This document shows, one piece after another, positions 20,156 through 31,381 of a stretch of DNA of 39,105 nucleotides. The notes beneath the pieces were generated by a model. That model was not told the origin of the DNA. It searched no databases and saw only the letters and a list, made by a program, of their open reading frames with translations. The translations under genes were made by a program, and so were the position numbers. The stretch is from CAIVSN01 sp031539165 (GTDB lineage: Bacteria > Patescibacteriota > Gracilibacteria > BD1-5 > UBA2023): contig JAVKLK010000014.1 in the NCBI GenBank assembly GCA_031539165.1, positions 1-39,105 of the forward strand. Reading direction: 5' to 3'. How positions within the stretch are numbered: the stretch's first letter is position 1; every line of letters begins with the position of its first letter.

Positions 20156-20497
20156 ATGCGACCTGCCCATTTTTCATTTTGAATTCTCACCTCCCTTATC
20201 CGATTCGGAGTAGGAACTCTTTGTGTATGTCTGAGCATCGGAATAAGTTCTTCCGTACGAGCAAGTGCTACAAATTCATGACTTCGTCCACCACCTCCAC
20301 CACCTCCCCCATTTTTTATCCATACTTTTGGGGGTGAAATAGGGAATTTTTCGGCCCCAAAGATTCAGCCGATTCAAGAAACTCGGTGAGAAAATCCAGG
20401 AATTAAACCAAAAAATCCTCGAGAAAAAATCCTGAAACTAAAAAAACGATTCCATAGAATGAATCGTCAGGAGCTCGATGATTCATCGTCTCGTTAA
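20156..20497 (+). CDS. Small secreted proline-rich protein
   Basis: A 113-residue protein with a signal peptide (about residues 1-37, ending SSVRASA) and a run of eight prolines at about residues 45-52, followed by a basic tail (KPKNPREKILKLKKRFHRMN). TGA codons (20180, 20279, 20396) are Gly. The basic, extended chain could bind cell wall or a partner surface; no family is recognised. It sits 33 bases after the kinase stop, behind a promoter with the two-component system's repeats, so it is probably a regulated target. Basic tail plus signal also resemble small periplasmic stress proteins of the Spy/CpxP kind, but the characteristic LTxxQ motifs are absent. Confidence 0.6.
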
Positions 20498-20507
20498 GAT
20501 ACATCCT

Positions 20508-21566
20508 TTACAGAACTTTTGAAACGAGTGCCTTACAGTAGCGAGGAACTCGAACTATTGTTCGTATACTCTGGTATAGCCCATAAAGAACTGGATTGAG
20601 AAGAACAATCCGCTTCTCTGGCCATTGATGAATATAGCCTCCAAATTTGGATTTAAAATCAGAGACCCCTTCAAGATGGTGATGTATGTCTCATGGTGGA
20701 GCAATTCCGAGAAAATCATACCTCTCGCAACCAGCATCTTTTGCTGAAGAAATCATAGTCCATTGAAGGAGATATGCTGGCATATATTTCCGTGCTTCAG
20801 CATCAGAAACTGATGCACCATAATAATACACCGCTGTTTTATCAGAGATAACTAAAATAGCCGCTGCCACAATACGAGAGTGAATTGAGGCGAAGTACAA
20901 ACCCTCAGCTGGATTTTTGCGTTCCTGAAGAAGAAGCCTATACCATTCTCTTGAGTTTCACGAAAATCCGTCTCTTCCAAGAGTCTCCTCAAGCAAAGCC
21001 ATAAATACATCGAGATTCTCTGAAGTGGGGGGAACCAGCTCTACTGTACATCAGCTCTTCTGAGCAAGACGAATATTATATCTTCATTTAGGCTTCATCT
21101 GAGCAAGAATCATCTCTGAATCTCCCGTAATATCAAGAATTCGAGTATACGGCTCTATGAATGTCCATGCTGCATTTGGAGAAAGAGTATGAAACCCTTG
21201 ACCATCCCAATCACCAACAGTCGGCTCTAAAACACTGAAGACAGCCCCTCTTTTTGAGGCTTCTGACCGAATACCAGACAAGAGAAGCTCTCGCTGTTGC
21301 GCATTAGGACGACCATTTGGTCATCCTATCGCAAATGCCCCATACATGCGCGCACCGATGGATCTGATTTCAACAAACGCACCAGCGATGAGAAGCTCGT
21401 CTTGAATTACTCAACAAAAAAAAGATTCCTTCGCATACCCCGAGTGGACCACCATTTTCGCCCAAGAGGAGGTCTGCCATACGGGAGAATATTGTCCGAA
21501 AAGATGAGAAATTTGGTCCTCTATTTGCTCAGGAATTTGATTTGGCGAATAAACGATGAAGCGCAT
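20508..21566 (-). CDS. FemX-type peptidoglycan branch aminoacyltransferase
   Basis: A 352-residue protein with the double GNAT-like fold of FemA/B/X enzymes, which add amino acids from aminoacyl-tRNA to the lipid-linked peptidoglycan precursor. Seen features: VWQTSSWAKMVVHSGYAKES near the N-terminus, GPNGRPNAQQRELL, LDITGDSEMILAQMKPKGRYNIRLAQKSG, a GLYFASIHSRIVAAAILVIS domain and the conserved end CERYDFLGIAPP with FKSKFGG. TGA codons (including 21411, 21321, 20691) are Gly. The start at 21566 precedes the first family motif. It is convergent with the proline-rich protein gene, and their stops lie 10 bases apart. Confidence 0.88.
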
Positions 21567-21660
21567 GAATTCGAGGCTATACAAGGTTTCTAAAAATGCA
21601 ATTTATTTGCACTTGGAGAGACTATTGGCTACAATTCAAATGTACCCATTATATCGATCT

Positions 21661-22011
21661 ATGAACACTGCTATAGAAGTAAAAACCAAACAAATAAATG
21701 ATATCCATGTTTTTGAGTTTCATGGAGAGCTTGATGAAACCAACGCAGATAAAACATTTACCAGCATCTATAATGAGATTGGCGATTTTTCTGGGAAAAA
21801 AGTACTCTTTAATCTCGTTTGACTGAAGTACCTCAACTCAAAATCAATAGGATATATCGCCGATATTTTTAGCAATATTGAGGACGGAAATGGAAAAATG
21901 AGCATCTCCAACATGACACCTGAAGTAAAAGACACTCTTGAGCTTGTCGGAATAACCACAATTGTTCATATTACCGACTCCGAAGAAGAAGCTGTCTCTT
22001 CAATGGCATAA
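21661..22011 (+). CDS. STAS-domain protein (anti-sigma-factor-antagonist-like)
   Basis: A 116-residue lone STAS domain: INDIHVFEFHGELDETNADK, VLFNLVGLKYLNSKSIGYIA with the Ser at the site that partner kinases phosphorylate in SpoIIAA-like proteins, ISNMTPEVKDTLELVGI and a C-terminal TDSEEEAVSSM. One TGA (21820) is Gly. An upstream in-frame ATG at 21556 would overlap the divergent FemX gene, so the ATG at 21661 is preferred. No anti-sigma factor or sigma factor is nearby, so the partner is unknown. Confidence 0.85.
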
Positions 22012-22040
22012 ATCACCACTTACACTATTTGTCAATAGAT

Positions 22041-22068
22041 AACCTCTTCGAAAAAGAAGAGGTTTTTT
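22041..22068 (+). terminator. Intrinsic terminator after the STAS gene
   Basis: AACCTCTTC (22041-22049), loop GAAAAA, GAAGAGGTT (22056-22064), followed by TTTT: a perfect 9-bp stem with a T run. Confidence 0.9.
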
Positions 22069-22118
22069 GTTTTCTCAGAAAAAGTACGGTAGCCTAAAGA
22101 AAGAATCACCTATCTCCT

Positions 22119-24062
22119 ATGGCTTCACAAAACAATACCCCAGAATCTCCTACACTTCTTGATCGACTCGGAGAACGAGTTGCATCCGTAAGTGATGTGC
22201 TTAAATGAGCGACCGCAAAACAACTTGAGTTTGCTTCAGAAATACTGACTGGCAATACTCAGATAGATCTCGCGAGAGAAAAAGAAGCGAGACTAACCGG
22301 AAATGAAAAACGAGCAGAACGCGAAAGAATTCTTGGAATGATTCGCTCCAAAAACCGTCTCCAGAGAGCCGAAATGCTTACAGCGGAGAATGGAGTTATT
22401 CGAAACGAAGCACTCAAAGAAAAAGCCCGTGAAGTATTGAAACAGGGTGGATTCGACTGAGTGGATGCACGAGATCTTCTTTCTTTAGAGCAAGCCGAAC
22501 GCGGGATTCTATCCAAAGTTTTTGCCTTCAAACGAGGAAAGGATGCAGAGGGATTTGCTACCGAAGAACCCCTTGATAGCGGAAAAACTGCAGAATGAGA
22601 TGAAATCACGATTGATTTCTGACGAAATGCTTCAGCCAATGCAAAGATAGGAGCTGCTGACATTCTTCCTCCCAGTGTCCGAATCATAAAAATTGTGGAT
22701 AAAGATATGAATGTACGGGTAGGAGTGCGGCAAGTAATTGACGGTCGAGCAGGATACTATGATGCAAACGGAAAGTACCTCCCTATCTATACTGGCTTTA
22801 GCATTCGGGTTCCAACATCAATGGAGCTTTCTCGACCAGAATACGCTGGCTTCAAGGTTTCAAAAGTTATTGAGACTGATACAAAAACGCTTGATCTGCT
22901 CAACAAAGAAGATGCAGAAGCAATGGCGCGATTTAAAAAAATACTCGAGCAGTCTGTTCAGGAAGACAAAATATCCACACTCTATGGAATGGTTTCAGCA
23001 GAAGCAGGAAGTAGTGGATCATACGCGGAACGACTCGCTCGCATGATTGAGATTGCTGAAAAATATGAGAAGTCAGCCGAAGGAGATGATAAAAATCTTC
23101 TCACCTCTCTGATTAGTCGACTCAAAAAAACAAAAGAGGTTCTTGGAGACAGAAATATTGGTCTTGATTTCGATCGATATAAATCAGCCATTGCAAAACA
23201 TGAGTCCGGAAGTCTTGGATATCTTGCGCGTAATGATGAGGAAGGGAAAAAGCGCGGAGTTCGTCCTGGAGCTTGGGCATTCGGAAAATACCAATTCACC
23301 GTAGAGACTCTCCGTGGATATGGAGTAGACCTCGGAATTCCTCCAGAAGAAGGAAAGATTCAGGCATTTCTCCAGAATGGAACACTCCAAGAAGAGATTA
23401 TGGATAAATACATGGTGCAGTGTCTGGAGAAGTACATTCTTCCAAATCCGAAGATTGCGGAAGATATGGCACGAGATGGAACATCGCTCTCTTACTATTT
23501 GGCATTGACTCATATAGGAGGGCCCGGAGCACTTTCATGAAACACGCTCAAAAAAGATTGGCTCGGAACCAGTACACATACCTACGCCATGGGTGTGGCA
23601 AATGTGTATGAGCGCAATCTTATCGGAGATCAGGTATCCACCGCTGTTGCCCGAAAAGAAGGACTTCCTGGAGCTCGAATCAACCCAGAAGATTTAATCC
23701 AGTCTGCAGAAAGACATATGGGGAAATCGTATCGGCTCGGCGGGGATGGGACCACAAGCATAGATTGCTCGCAGCTCATTGTTGAGGCACTCAAGGATAA
23801 CCAAGTCGTTCACTCCCGATACGATGCCACTGCCGCAATGTTTGCGACAAATTCAAGCCCAAAACATCCAAAAGATGTAGAACGTGGCGATTTGGTATTT
23901 ATACGAGAGAACGGAAAAATCACCCATATAGAAATTGCTCTAGGAAGAGCTCAAAATGGGTCAATTGAGGTGCTTGATGCCACTCCAAAACGATGAGTAA
24001 GCAAGCGTCGACAAGCCATCACCTCTGAAGTAGAAGTGGGAACACCCTACTTCTATGCATAG
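22119..24062 (+). CDS. Two-domain cell-wall hydrolase (lysozyme-like plus NlpC/P60) without signal peptide
   Basis: A 647-residue protein. Residues 1-190 are charged, helical and Arg/Glu-rich. A lysozyme-like domain follows from about residue 350: YKSAIAKHESG carries a candidate catalytic Glu (E362), with GAWAFGKYQFTVETLRGYGV typical of such domains. The C-terminal part from residue 525 is NlpC/P60-like: SAERHMGKSYRLGGDGTTSIDCSQLI gives the nucleophile C550, and KITHIEIALG gives H603. TGA codons (22206, 22458, 22596, 22620, 23538, 23994) are Gly. There is no N-terminal hydrophobic segment, so release needs lysis or another export route. It could cut the wall of a prey or host cell, or act as an endolysin-like enzyme; the function is inferred. 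Confidence 0.78.
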
Positions 24063-24077
24063 ACTGATCTCTCTTCT

Positions 24078-25289
24078 CTAGAAAATCATTGCCACCTGCT
24101 CCTCTCCAGACTGAGAGGAGTTTTTTATGTAGGATTGTATGAGCTTCAGTTCTTCTTTGATCTCAAATCATACCAATGATATTTTCTGTGATTGAAGAAG
24201 TCTTTCCAGGAAATCTCTTGCAGAAACCTGAACGAGATTAATACAGTATGCTACTGTTCCAAAATAGAGCACTACATGAGTAATTGTACCATTGGCACAT
24301 ACTGTTGCAAGAGAGCAGGTTTTTTGCCCCTCCATATGTTTCTCCAACTGGTTCAATGTATCTATGGTATCAATCACTTCAACAGTGAGTCCGAGTTGAG
24401 AAAAAGTTCACAACGGAGAATCCCCCTCAGGAAGAAGCGACTTAAATTCACACTGACGAAATAGCTCAAGTACTTCCTCATTCATCAGTGATCTTCCTGC
24501 AAAAAGAAACATATTCTCATCCGGAAGTTCGAGAGGAACATCCGTTGGTATAGTGGCAAGCTTCTTAGAAAGAAAGGCTATCTCGCGCTGCTCAATAAGA
24601 GTAGCTTGAACTTTTCAGGAAATGCTTGAATTTCCTGAATCAAGTGCTTCATATATCTGCTCCAGCGAACCGAATTCGCCGATGAGTGCCTGAGCCTTTT
24701 TGGGTCAAAACCCCATAATTCATGGGATATTGTCAGAGCTATCCCCGGTAATAGCGAGGTAGTCGACTACATGTTCAGGAGGGACTCAAAATTTCTCTAT
24801 TGCGTCTTCTCTTCTTGCCACCTTTCGCTTCATAGTGTCGTACACAACAACATTTCCTCCGATAAACTGATAGAGGTCTTTGTCTCCAGAGAGAATAGAG
24901 ATTGTATTTGATTCGTCTTTGCGCAGTTGAGTTACAAGAGTTCCAATGATATCGTCTGCCTCATACCCGGATTTTTCCAACACAGGAATACCGAAACGCT
25001 TGAGAAGGTCAAAAATACACTCTTCTTGAGACTTCAAATCGTCCGGCATTCTGTCTCGAGTTCATTTATACTCAGGAAAAAGAGCTTCTCGGAAAGAAGG
25101 TCCCCGAGCGTCCATGACAAAATAGAGCAAATCTGGCTTCTCATATTCATGGATTCACAGAAGAGTTTTTGCTACACCAAAAACAGCATTTACTGGCTTC
25201 CCTGCCTTAGTAGTAAAGGGAGGTACCGCATAAAACAAACGGTAGATGAGATTATATCCATCTATGAGGTATATAGTTTTGGAGCTCAT
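24078..25289 (-). CDS. PolA N-terminal 5'-nuclease without polymerase domain
   Basis: A 403-residue protein whose first 290 residues are the 5'-3' exonuclease domain of DNA polymerase I: YLIDGYNLIYRLFYAVPPFT, the metal-binding YEADDIIGTL and ISILSGDKDLYQFIG, then the H3TH motif DYLAITGDSSDNIPGIMGFG with GPKKAQALI. The remaining 110 residues resemble a degenerate 3'-5' exonuclease start (EVIDTIDTLNQLEKHMEGQK), and the frame ends at TAG with no polymerase. TGA codons (including 25152+3, 24786, 24720, 24705, 24168) are Gly. Such a stand-alone flap nuclease could process Okazaki primers, with a polymerase elsewhere. Its 3' end contains the terminator hairpin of the convergent hydrolase gene. It is the last gene of a leftward run and starts 13 bases after dut. 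Confidence 0.83.
24099..24126 (+). terminator. Terminator of the hydrolase gene, inside the end of the PolA-like gene
   Basis: CTCCTCTC (24099-24106), loop CAGACT, GAGAGGAG (24113-24120) and TTTTTT. It fits the rightward hydrolase transcript, 36 bases after its stop. On the other strand it lies within the last 16 codons of the PolA-like frame, which suggests those residues may be a late extension of that gene. Confidence 0.85.
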
Positions 25290-25302
25290 GAGATTCCGTG
25301 AA

Positions 25303-25731
25303 TTAATGGGTTCCTGTAGTCCCAAATCCTCCTCTATTTTCATTTCCCATAGTTTCCACTCGGTCAAACTCTGGCTTCTCAATACGAATAAAGGCACCCT
25401 GACCTATTCGCTCTCCTTGAGTGATATGAACTGGATTTTGACGCATGTTCATATACATGAACTTAATCGTATCCGCATCACCACTGTAATCCTGGTCGAT
25501 ATATCCAACTGAGTTCACCAGCATGAGTCCATAGTTCTTGAACGTGCTCGATCTTGGGGCAAGCATGAGCATGTATCCAGGAGGGGTCTCAATTACCACT
25601 CCAGCATCAATAAGAACTGTCTGTCCCGGCTCTACCGTAGCATCATGTCATGCTTCGAAATCAAATGCCACTGCGCCAGGGGTCTTGTATTCAGGAACTC
25701 TCCCTGAATTGGTTTTAATACGAACTCTCAT
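25303..25731 (-). CDS. dut: dUTP diphosphatase
   Basis: A 142-residue trimeric-type dUTPase that hydrolyses dUTP to dUMP. Motif 1 is TPGAVAFDFEAG, motif 2 LMLAPRSSTFKNYGLMLVNS, motif 3 VGYIDQDYSGD, motif 4 GERIGQGAFIRIEKPEFD and motif 5 RGGFGTTGTH. Motif 1 has A-F-D in place of the usual A-G-D-L. One TGA (25650) is Gly. The normal length and all five motifs support an active enzyme. It lies 13 bases before the PolA-like nuclease gene and 36 after the CARDB gene in a leftward run. Confidence 0.95.
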
Positions 25732-25767
25732 ACTAGAAAAAAGAAATATGAGAGAGTATACTTCGAA

Positions 25768-27072
25768 CTACTGGACGCGCAATCTCCAATAACTTGTATT
25801 GTTATCTTCTCGTGTCTCAGATACATTATTGTAGAGGTCAACCTCCCCATACAAGAGGTATACTGCTCCAGTAAGGTTGAGATTGAGATTCCCAAATCCT
25901 ATCGTCACATCAGAACATCCTCTTTGCTGGAGCTGAACATAGGTTGAGACTGCAGTGCTGTAGTTCCCGTTTGAAATACGAAGGGTTATTTGACGAGAGG
26001 TATCCATAGCCCCTGCTTGGTTACAAATACGAGCAATGAGCTCGGATTTCGTACCATTCTGACGAAGATCACTGAGGTATAAGTCTGGTTGTCCATAGGA
26101 ATACGAGGAGTTCCAATTCCCCGATCCTCCAGTGTTACATATCCATTCATATCGATTCCACGATGAATTCCATCGGTAGCATGCTGAGTCAGATCCAACA
26201 TACGAGTATCCTGACTGTGGCCAAGTTACCGGATCTATTGTATGATAGGTATTTGTGCTTGTTGGAGCAGGAGCAGTAAATGTGTTGTATACATTCGTTC
26301 GAGTATAGGTGGAAGAGTATCCATCCGGAGTGTAGGGGCGATACACATAGGTTCCATTTGAACTTGGAACATAGGAATACCAATTTCCACTTCCTGGAGC
26401 AGTATACACATACACGATATTTTGAGCGTTTTGTCGCATAGCCCAAGTAGGAGAGGATGGGTCAATATCACCATTTGTCCCCCCAGCAGTTCCGTACGAT
26501 GGCGAAGAAGTGTACCCGCTGGAATTTGTATTACTATTATACCAGCTTACTCCGCTCTCACTATTACCCCAGAGGTCATAGACAGGATCCTTGGAAACTG
26601 TGCTTGTTCTTGCAGAAATGTCGCTTGCATCCACACGACTTCGTTTTGCTGGAAGAGTCAGTCGGTTGTTGGAGAGTTTGAGCTCTTTCCTACTTCCCTC
26701 AAATCGAATTGTTCCAGTAACCGAAACCTTGCGACTCCCTGCCTGTGTGTATCCGTCCACTGCCTGAGCAACATAGACAGCGCAAGTACCTGAAGGAATG
26801 CTCACATTCTTATAGGTTCGCTCTTCTACTTGTCATTCATTCGACTGAAGTACCAGTCAAATCTGGCCTGCTCCAGTGCTCATATCTCCTTGATTGCACA
26901 CAACAACTCGAAAAGAAGTGGCACTTACTTGTTCAATGGCATTCAACACTAAATCAGGCGTTCCTTGATAGAGTTTTTCAAATCCAGCAGAAGCAGACGG
27001 AAGGGACACAAGGAGTCCCAGTGTAACAATAGATGCACGAACGAGTATTCGAGAGAAAATTGATGGGTTCAT
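25768..27072 (-). CDS. Secreted protein with two CARDB-like domains
   Basis: A 434-residue protein with a signal peptide (residues 1-29, SASA at the end). Two similar beta-domains flank a low-complexity middle: residues 35-140 (TPDLVLNAIEQVSATSFRVV, VCNQGD) and 330-434 (QPDLYLSDLRQNGTKSELIA, RICNQAG). Both begin PDL and carry a CNQ motif as in CARDB adhesion domains, and both end with an N-N pattern (LSNNRLTL and EDNNTSYW). The middle is rich in Tyr, Ser, Asn, Thr and Gly, as in extracellular linkers. Only two TGA codons (26857, 26833) are used, both Gly. A surface adhesion or structural role is inferred. Confidence 0.8.
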
Positions 27073-27090
27073 AAGACTATCGATAAGAAA

Positions 27091-29055
27091 TTAGAGTGAT
27101 TCGTGTGTTTTTGATTGATAGAGAACGGTTTCCTGTGCGATCCCCGGTCGGATTATATTTTGTGGTTTTGGAATTCAACGCTTTCCCTCTTTTGCTCTAC
27201 GCTCAAGGTAGTGCTCATATGCGAGAGTGGAGCCATCTCGATCTCCGTGAACCAAAAGAAGTTGCATTGCTTTATGGCGAACTCCATGAATTTTATCTCG
27301 AGCTGAATACTGTGCAAGTTCAAAGAGATCTCTTTCATCAGCATGAGCAGAAAATCCATCGAGTTGATGAACCTTTGCGCGGACCTCAACGGGAACGCCC
27401 TCGATTTGTACGAGTTTCTTTCCCTCAACGGTGAGCTGTCTTCCAAGTGTATTCTCCGCCTGATACCCCGCAAAGGCAAACTCGAAGGCTGGATTTGGAG
27501 CAAATCGCTTGAGATAGTCCAGTATTGGTCATCCATTTGCCATACCAGAGCCAGTAATGATTACTCGGAACTTCTTTGCTTTTGCCAATCCAGGTCGATC
27601 ATCTTCAGAGTATACAACGTAATTACTTTCATCTCCGATATTTTCCAAGAAATTCTTGTTCTCTGCTGTTTGAGTAGCAACGGCTAATTGTTTCACTCCA
27701 AGAGGGCAATCAAGAACTATTTCTCCATCGAAGTATTCTTGTTTGCGTAACTCAATAACATGGTGAAGCATGCTCGCACATCGCTCAATCGCGAATGTTG
27801 GGATAATAAATGCTTTTTTACCCGAGGTATACGCATCCCGAAGGCGACGACCAAGTTCTTCAACAGCAATTTCCCTCTCTAAGTGGACCTTTCACCCATA
27901 TGTTGTTTCGTGCATCAGGGCATCAAGTCGTACCTGAGGAGGAATGGACGGCTTTCCAAATGGGTGAAAGGTCCCATTCAATCTTCCGAGATCACCAGAG
28001 TACAAAAATGAAAAATCATCTCCGTCTTCAAGGCTAAATCGAAGCAGCGCCATGGCGCTGCCGGGTATGTGCCCGGCATTCAAAAATACCAGTTGCACTC
28101 ATTCCGTAATTTCGTGAGAAATGTTGTAGTCGAGAGTCTGAATATACAATTCCAGCTCTTTTATATCATCCGTCGTGTAGAGGTGTTTTGCGGGAGCTTG
28201 CAACACTTCTGGAAGTCGTTTTTTGAGAAATTTCTTCGCTTGCAGGTCGTAAAGTCCATGTTGAGACAGGAGGATTCTGCACTTTTCAACCTTCTCGGGT
28301 GAAGCTCGATGAATGGCGCTTCCTCCATGTACTCGATTCTTCAAGCGAGATCCACGTTCTCCTTCCCCCGCTGATTCGGGAAGCTCTCCTGTTCCAGTAA
28401 GTCTATTTCCATTTTTTGACCGCCGAATCACTCAGCCAGTATCGGCACTCTGAACGATACGAATAGCATCCTGCAAGGTATTCGCGAGTTTTTTAAACTG
28501 ACGAAAACGAGCATCGTAGTCGCGTTCAGAGATTTTTGCAGAATCTTCGAGACCAAGCAAGGTAACCTGTCGAGTAGGAGAAGTACAGAAGATATCTCCC
28601 TGAAATTTATCTTTCTCATTTGTGATGAGAAGGGGAAGTTTACCCGCATGATCAAGATGCCCATGTGTCTGAACGACATAGTTGATGGAAGATGGGGGGA
28701 AAGGCTGAATTTCATTGAGTTCCGTACCCTTCCCTTGAAACATTCCATAATCAAGAACAATTCGCACTCGCTCACCACTTCGTCGGACTGCCTCAAGAAG
28801 ATGGCAACTCCCCGTTAAAGATGTATCAGAAGTACCAATTCATCCATGTGATGTAATAGCAATTCTTGTAAATTCTTTCCCCGAGTTATTCTGAGGAAGC
28901 TGAGTCTTAGAGAGTATTTCTCCTCCTTCAAGAAGGATATCTAATGCATCAGACGGTGTAGAGCGTCAAGTTTTCTTGACCTGAGAGCGTCTTACAGAGC
29001 GCTGAGGAGCTCTATTTGATGAGGAGCTGACTGGTCACTTTGAGGAGGCATTCAT
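27091..29055 (-). CDS. Metallo-beta-lactamase/beta-CASP ribonuclease-like protein
   Basis: A 654-residue MBL-fold protein with a beta-CASP domain, as in CPSF73-like and RNase J-like nucleases. The zinc motif is THGHLDHAGKLPLL, followed by AGHIPGSAM, the FSFLYSGDLGRL metal Asp motif, DALMHETTYGG, the beta-CASP motifs (AFIIPTFAIERC and VIITGSGMANGGP) and the late DGFSAHADERDL and LLVHGD motifs. A basic, Ser-rich N-terminal 60 residues come first, and a Lys-rich insert at residues 210-260 interrupts the MBL domain. Many TGA codons are Gly, for example 28432 and 28099. It is expected to process mRNA or other RNA. It is the first gene of the leftward run and divergent from the JAMM protein gene. 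Confidence 0.88.
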
Positions 29056-29063
29056 ATCAATGT

Positions 29064-29092
29064 TTGATAGGGAATTTTATTATTTGTAAATA
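29064..29092 (+). promoter_or_regulatory. Promoter for the JAMM membrane protease gene
   Basis: TTGATA (29064-29069), a 17-bp spacer, then TAAATA (29087-29092) in the AT-rich 118-bp gap between divergent genes. The predicted leader is about 75 nt. No Shine-Dalgarno site precedes the ATG at 29174. Confidence 0.5.
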
Positions 29093-29173
29093 AAATTTAA
29101 ATAAAAGCAACTATTCCTTTATTTTTCTTGGAACTTTCTTTTTTTTCTTGAGTCAAAAGGGTAAAAACGAAGC

Positions 29174-31363
29174 ATGTCATCTCCGACTCATATGCTCACA
29201 CCCTCTCAGCTCTTAGGGCATTCACCCTGAAGAAATACCGATTGACTCGTTCTTCATTCAAATCATTCTTTATCCCCCTTGCGCAAACTCGTGCAAGATC
29301 ATTTTGATCAAGCTCAACTTTCGACAAAGAGCCCTCTTGGAAGATTGAAGCAGTATTGGCACTGAAATCCAAAAAAGCGCCTTGCACTCTGACTCTGATT
29401 GCTTACAGGTGGAATGGTTGCGACTTCAAGTGGAGCATTTGGTGTTGCCGGAATTCTTCTCTGAACTCGAGCAGCAATTGCTGGAATAGGCGGATACATC
29501 ACTGCTGGGGGAATTTGTGAAATACTTCGCAATAGAAAAAAATCAGATGAACTGTCTGAGTTGCTCAGAAAAGCAGAACGAGCTCACTCTATCTCTGATA
29601 TTGAAGCAGAGCTCCAACACATAGAAAGACAAATTTCTTCCCCCACTTTTGCACAAGATACAAAGAACAAAGTTACACGAGAACAACAAATCACTCAGAT
29701 TATTTCTTGCGTTTCTGGACTAGTTTCAGGAGTACTCGCCTCAGTCTCTCCTCTGGGAGAAGTACAGGAGAGTATTTCTTTCTCTGGGTATCACGTCTCA
29801 AAAACTCTTGATATGCAAGAAATTATACGAGACATACGAAACCGTCATCCCGATCAGTGATGGATTAGTCTTGAGCAAATGGTTCGAAGAGTGGATAGGA
29901 TTCGAAATGGAATCCCTCTTGGTGGTACTCAACCTTTTGAGAAGGACTCTCGTGAATTTTTTCAAAAAATTTACTCACCGGATGGACCGATTGCTGCCAT
30001 TCTTTCTCAAAAAGGATATCCCGTGGAAGTCCTTGGAGTAGACGGAATCTGTAGAACTTTAAGTGAGGAGGATATTATATCAGTTGTGGAAGCATACAGT
30101 CATGATTGAGAATCTCTCACTCTGTCACCAGGCACGATTGAGGCACCCTCTGAAGAAATGATTCCTCCAAAAATCACGAAAACTCTCTCCGTATCGGATT
30201 GAATCTCGTGGCATACTCGATTACTGGGTGCTCTCGGGATTACAGCTGGACTTGCCCTACTTGGTACGCGTATAGCTTCTTCGAAAGAAATACGATCATC
30301 TCATAACTCAGACACGCAAGCACTAGTATATCGCTCACCTCCTCATGAAAAGAGAGAAGCAGAAAAGATTGGTTCTGAGTATACCTCTCCGACTAACAAA
30401 ATATTGCCAGAAATTCAAGCATACATGACACAGGGATACGGGTGGGTTCCAAAATCGAATACTTCCCAACAAAGAGCAACTGGTATCGATATTTTTGAAT
30501 GACAAACTCTTGGATGAAGTTACCTCGGATACATTCGGTCATTGCCCTGAAGAATACAAGTGACGCTTATTTGGTACGATCATGGGACGCTCAGAGATCA
30601 TGTTCAGAGAGAAATTACAGCCCCTCTGAACTCAGAATGAATCCGCAAGCAACTCGATGATCTCTATATTTCTCTGCTTGAGAAACGAGAGTCTCACAAA
30701 AACCAAGACCTAGAAAAAATCAACACTGTTGAGATACCAAAATGACATCTTTCCAAGATATACCGTCATCTGGATCAACCTTGAGTAAGAAATGGGAATG
30801 AGATTCTTGGATACTGGATAAGTAGCACCTACCAGATTAACGAAGGAGTCCTCCCTCTCACGGCCCTTGCAAACCCTCCACTCAACAAACAAGAAGTAAC
30901 TCCCACGAGTTGTCGATTGCGAGACGATACAGCAAATTTCGATTTCAACTACCGAATGCCAAATCGATACATCGCATCCACACTTCCGAAAAAAGAGGCA
31001 ACTTACATACTCCAAGAAAGAAATAGAAGTCTTGAAAAAGAAGGGAAAATTCTGTTCACTGGTGCAGGATGTACGTATAACTGGCACAAACATCCCTCTT
31101 GAATCGAGGCCCCAAGCTCATGAGATAGGACAGAAGCACTCCGAGATATGGAGCTTCAATTTCCCAATAGAACGAGTTACTTCTACCTGATTGCTGTACC
31201 GCTCAACTCAGAAGACAGGAGAAAAACCAATTCAAATCAACTCCGTCTTTCCGCAAGCGAGTATGGAGGGACAAAAGATTATCTCCTCAAGGCATATCTT
31301 TTGGTGCGAGAAAAGCGTATCCTCAAACCAACACGGTCACTCTCTCTACGAATTCGAGAATAA
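29174..31363 (+). CDS. Membrane protein with C-terminal JAMM/JAB metalloprotease domain
   Basis: A 729-residue protein opened by 17 TGA-Gly codons. Two hydrophobic regions (about residues 69-115, a double pass, and 350-368) anchor it; two soluble regions lie between and after them. The C-terminal domain starts near residue 530: GNEILGYWIS supplies E543, the Glu of the JAMM motif, and NWHKHPSGIEAPSSGD gives H638-x-H640-x10-D651, the exact zinc-ligand spacing of JAB peptidases and RadC. TGA at 31100 and 31124 encode the two Gly of this motif. JAMM proteases remove ubiquitin or ubiquitin-like tails or process the precursor. The E2- and E1-like genes downstream make the deconjugase (BilD-like) role likely. 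The N-terminal regions match nothing I know. Confidence 0.75.
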
Positions 31364-31381
31364 ATTTTGAGAATAAATAAG

